In this document: positions 63,636-64,000 of the stretch, piece after piece | How the letters are laid out: each line of letters begins with the position of its first letter | Numbering within the stretch: the stretch's first letter is position 1 | NCBI GenBank assembly: GCA_963754135.1 | Contig: CAVWEY010000003.1 | Span: 930,001-994,000, forward strand | DNA length: 64,000 nt | Reading direction: 5' to 3' | Origin: JAJFUI01 sp963754135 | GTDB lineage: Bacteria > Planctomycetota > Planctomycetia > Pirellulales > Thermoguttaceae | Notes under the pieces: generated by a model | What the model was told of the DNA's origin: nothing | What the model saw: the letters and a program-made list of their open reading frames with translations, nothing else | Database searches by the model: none | Translations under genes and position numbers: made by a program

Positions 63636-64000
63636 TCAGCCGCCGCCGGCGGCTTTCGCTTCGCCTGCTGCCGCCGGCTGCTCGGCCGGCCGCCGCCCCG
63701 CGGTCTCCGCCGTGCCGGGGACGAGCACCGCACTGGGCGAGTTGGCCTCGATGATCTGCTTCAACTCCTCCGTGTCGATCACTTCCTTCTCGATCAGCCG
63801 CTCGGCCAGGGCCACCAACGCCGGCCGCCGGGCTTGAAGGATGCCGCGGACGGCCTCCAGCGATTCGCTCACGATCCGGGCGATCTCCTCGTCGATCTCC
63901 CGGCTCGTCTGCTCGCTATGGGTCCGATCGCGGGGAAAATCGTCGCCGCCGAAGATGAACGCGGCCCGGTGGTTCTCGCGGTAGGTCACCCTGCCCATTT
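63636..64000 (-). CDS. ftsH: ATP-dependent zinc metalloprotease FtsH, C-terminal end
   Basis: Only the last 121 residues are in the window and the gene runs off the edge. The peptidase-domain C-terminus is clear: MGRVTYRENHRAAFIFGG, then SREIDEEIARIVSESLEAV and LIEKEVIDTEELKQII, all standard in FtsH. An Ala/Gly/Glu-rich tail follows. FtsH is a membrane-anchored quality-control protease. Confidence 0.9.
   Translation of the reverse strand, partial: MGRVTYRENHRAAFIFGGDDFPRDRTHSEQTSREIDEEIARIVSESLEAVRGILQARRPALVALAERLIEKEVIDTEELKQIIEANSPSAVLVPGTAETAGRRPAEQPAAAGEAKAAGGG

Overview
The window is GC-rich bacterial DNA that reads as Planctomycetota, probably a Pirellulales-type lineage. The signs are an LE-x-LE-x-R-x-LL N-terminal motif on an exported sedolisin, a dockerin-like tail, two PEP-CTERM proteins, a PilM-PilN fusion in a pilus-type operon with Gly/Met/Pro-rich linkers, planctomycete-style lipoproteins and two very large DUF4350-like membrane proteins.

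Layout. 0-8.8 kb: the end of uxaC, a sedolisin/dockerin gene and a PEP-CTERM gene, each of the last two behind a near-perfect sigma70 promoter; a membrane glycosyltransferase-TPR gene split by a complete IS4-type insertion sequence; a C39-like PEP-CTERM protein. 9.2-19.9 kb: a four-gene minus-strand operon (PilM-PilN, PilO-like, an unassigned membrane protein, secretin). 20.3-32.2 kb: a GH38-like protein, a hydrolase, cmk, plsC, ispG, a MacAB-type exporter and phoU. 32.6-45.8 kb: housekeeping genes (argS, yggS, lepB-like, pgk-like) mixed with toxin-antitoxin-like pairs: PD-(D/E)XK-like + PIN, MntA-HepT, and Panacea + PemK-like. 46-52 kb: a secreted protein that is about 36% cysteine lies convergent with cysK; then come an MmeI-like restriction-methylation enzyme and a DUF433-DUF5615 pair. 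52-60.3 kb: two huge membrane proteins and two tandem GNAT paralogs. 60.4-63.6 kb: a divergent restriction-modification locus (HsdM + one-domain HsdS on one strand, Xre controller + PD-(D/E)XK nuclease on the other) with the layout of AhdI-type (Type IIH) systems. The window ends in ftsH.

Two properties run through the whole window. First, many conserved genes are split by single-base indels, often next to short G/C runs (about 27 sites), while neighbouring genes are intact; this looks more like consensus-sequence error than decay, and such genes are given here as single features. Second, at least ten families of short palindromic or inverted-repeat elements occur between genes and, strikingly, in frame inside genes, including the essential cmk. 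They add low-complexity peptides and are the most unusual signal seen here.
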